Shown here one piece after another: positions 5,596 through 6,852 of a DNA stretch of 6,852 bases. Where the stretch lies: positions 1-6,852 of the forward strand of contig JADFJB010000173.1 in the NCBI GenBank assembly GCA_022566355.1. The letters are read 5' to 3'. The position numbers were made by a program, and so were the translations under genes. The notes under the pieces were generated by a model. That model did not search any database. It was not told the DNA's origin and saw nothing but the letters and a program-made list of their open reading frames with translations. Every line of letters begins with the position of its first letter. Position 1 is the first letter of the stretch. The DNA is from a candidate division KSB1 bacterium. Its GTDB lineage: Bacteria > Zhuqueibacterota > JdFR-76 > DREG01.

Positions 5596-6213
5596 ATGTG
5601 GAAAATTAGAGGCAAAGAATTAGCGCAAAAATTCAATCAAAGGAAAATATTTGATAATATTTCCTTTGAAATTAGAAGCGGCGAATCAATAGCGATCACA
5701 GGTGCCAACGGCTCAGGCAAAACGACGCTGCTACGGATCATCAGTCAACTGTTGCGACCGAGTGCCGGGAAAATTACTTTCCATGAAAACCAGGTTGAGA
5801 TAAAAAGAGAGAAGCTCTATGTAGCTATTGGGCTTGTTGGCCCTTATCTGCAATTATATAATCAGCTTACTGCGCTAGAGAACTATTCATTCTTCCGCAG
5901 AATCCGGGGTTTGCCTGCTAATATCCCCCACTTCAAAAAACTGATGAGCAGAGTCGGATTGGCTGGTAGAGAAGCAGACGAACTAAGGAATTATTCTTCC
6001 GGAATGCTGCAAAGAATGAAATACGTATGTGCATTACTTCACGAACCGGAAATTCTTTTGGTTGATGAACCAACGTCTAATTTGGATGAAGCTGGCTCTC
6101 AAATAGTTTTCGAAATTATGGAGCAGCAAAAGAAAAACAAAATATTGATTTTAGCGACCAACAATAAAGACGAGGTAAAATTTGGCGACAGTACAATCGA
6201 GCTTACTGTATAA
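5596..6213 (+). CDS. ccmA: Heme exporter-type ABC ATPase CcmA
   Basis: This is a complete 205-residue nucleotide-binding subunit, the usual CcmA size. It shows Walker A GANGSGKTT (36-44), the GPYLQLYNQLTALEN segment that holds the Q-loop region (82-96), signature YSSGMLQR (133-140) in place of the canonical LSGGQ, and Walker B EILLVDEP with D157/E158, then a D-loop SNLD (161-164). The H-loop position is Asn (N189 in LATNNKDE) instead of His. In System I cytochrome c maturation, CcmA with CcmB and CcmC drives ATP-dependent release of heme-loaded CcmE at the inner membrane. The assignment rests on the fold plus the following ccmB gene; alone it could be another small ABC ATPase. The ATG has no evident Shine-Dalgarno site, but the protein N-terminus begins at the normal place and an in-frame stop (5563-5565) lies upstream. 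Confidence 0.88.
   Translation: MWKIRGKELAQKFNQRKIFDNISFEIRSGESIAITGANGSGKTTLLRIISQLLRPSAGKITFHENQVEIKREKLYVAIGLVGPYLQLYNQLTALENYSFFRRIRGLPANIPHFKKLMSRVGLAGREADELRNYSSGMLQRMKYVCALLHEPEILLVDEPTSNLDEAGSQIVFEIMEQQKKNKILILATNNKDEVKFGDSTIELTV
6172..6175 (+). promoter_or_regulatory. Ribosome binding site deciding the TTG start of ccmB
   Basis: GAGG lies inside the end of ccmA, 6 nt before TTG at 6182-6184. The ccmB frame is open only from 6179 (a stop occupies 6176-6178) and has no ATG until far into the protein, so this site and the TTG together give the best start. Confidence 0.65.
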
Positions 6214-6852
6214 AGCCTGGATCGTTTTTCAAAAAGATATTCAGTTAGAATTACGTACCCGGTATTCCATCAATGCTTTTCTCTTGTTTGCGATAACTTC
6301 ATTAGTCGTTGTTAGTTTTGCAATCGGTCCCGGCGCTTTATCGGAAAAATTTTTATCAGCTTTGTTGTGGATTATCCTCTTTTTTGCTTCAATTTCAAGC
6401 CTATCTCATATTTTTGTTAGAGAAGAAGAACAGCAAACAGCAGATACGTTGAAACTAGTTGCGCCACCACCGGCAATATTTTTGGGGAAATGGTTGTTTA
6501 ATTTAGTATTGCTGTTTGGATTACAATTGGTAACCATACCCTTATTTTTGATATTTATGAATGTAACTGTACGGAATTTTCCAATCTTTATATGTATAAT
6601 TTTATTAGGTAACCTGGGTTTATCGACTGTCGCTACAATAATTGGCGCCATTATCTCCAAAAGCAATGCAAAAGGCGCCCTATTTGCAGTGCTTGCTTTC
6701 CCCATTCTCTTCCCTATTTTGATATCCGCCGTAAATGGAACATTTTTGGCTTTCAATGGGAATCCTTTTTTCGATTGCATTACCGATTTGCAAGTATTAT
6801 TTTCATTCGCCGGGGCTATCTTCATCGCATCAATGTTACTGTTTGAATATGT
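6182..6852 (+). CDS. ccmB: Heme exporter permease CcmB (3' partial, TTG start)
   Basis: The frame encodes 223 complete codons to the right edge, with no stop. It begins ATVQSSLLYKAWIVFQKDI after the start residue, followed by LELRTR, the usual amphipathic entry of CcmB. A first membrane segment then precedes FVREEEQQTADTLKLVAPPP and FLGKWLFN, the hallmark CcmB loop. Four or five more hydrophobic segments follow, ending IASMLLFEY, which matches the last helix of the family. CcmB proteins are about 220-225 residues, so only a few codons are missing. It is the membrane subunit that pairs with CcmA at the inner membrane. The gene overlaps ccmA by 32 nt, indicating translational coupling; ccmC would be expected next. 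The start is a TTG with a GAGG site, and no ATG occurs nearby, so ATG-only gene calling misses it. The opposite-strand frame here is a shadow. Confidence 0.9.
   Translation, partial: MATVQSSLLYKAWIVFQKDIQLELRTRYSINAFLLFAITSLVVVSFAIGPGALSEKFLSALLWIILFFASISSLSHIFVREEEQQTADTLKLVAPPPAIFLGKWLFNLVLLFGLQLVTIPLFLIFMNVTVRNFPIFICIILLGNLGLSTVATIIGAIISKSNAKGALFAVLAFPILFPILISAVNGTFLAFNGNPFFDCITDLQVLFSFAGAIFIASMLLFEY

Noticed and set aside
6406-6825. 139-residue open frame on the - strand
   Set aside because: It is antisense to the clear CcmB coding frame, and its basic, low-complexity translation shows no family motif.

Overview
The window most resembles an AT-rich genome from the FCB superphylum (Calditrichota, KSB1 or Ignavibacteriota-like). 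The best clue is the first protein's C-terminal tail (NHPNPFNPTTEI... ending KKLLLMK), typical of type IX secretion cargo in those phyla. Weak or absent Shine-Dalgarno sites before three of the genes and a T-rich, hairpin-rich intergenic style fit this. The phylum call is inference from motifs only.

All genes are on the + strand, in separate units. (1) 2-1231: the 3' end of a secreted, repeat-rich Ig-like surface protein with a type IX sorting tail, closed by a perfect 12-bp terminator hairpin. (2) 1502-2878: a complete sigma-54-dependent, NtrX-like response regulator with no sensor kinase beside it. (3) 2879-3258: a 380-bp gene-free stretch holding an AT-rich, internally repeated, partly palindromic element, a G5-T-G5 run and a small hairpin. 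(4) 3259-4707: a complete POT/PTR proton-coupled peptide transporter with a good Shine-Dalgarno site, followed by a terminator-like hairpin. (5) 4866-5446: a MazEF-type toxin-antitoxin locus whose MazE-like antitoxin has an intact frame but whose mazF toxin is broken by frameshifts near its 5' end. (6) 5458-5586: a long imperfect hairpin between mazEF and the next genes. (7) 5596-6852: ccmA and ccmB, the ATPase and permease of a CcmAB-type (cytochrome c maturation, System I) ABC transporter. ccmB starts at a TTG inside the end of ccmA and runs off the right edge within a few codons of its expected end.

The genes do not form one pathway. The regulator may sense a stress or nutrient signal through an unlinked kinase, the POT carrier imports small peptides, and ccmAB belongs to cytochrome c assembly. 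I do not see a coherent undescribed multi-gene system. The points most worth a second look are the decayed mazF with its reading frame still traceable, the intergenic repeat/hairpin elements, and the ccmB gene that an ATG-only gene caller would miss.
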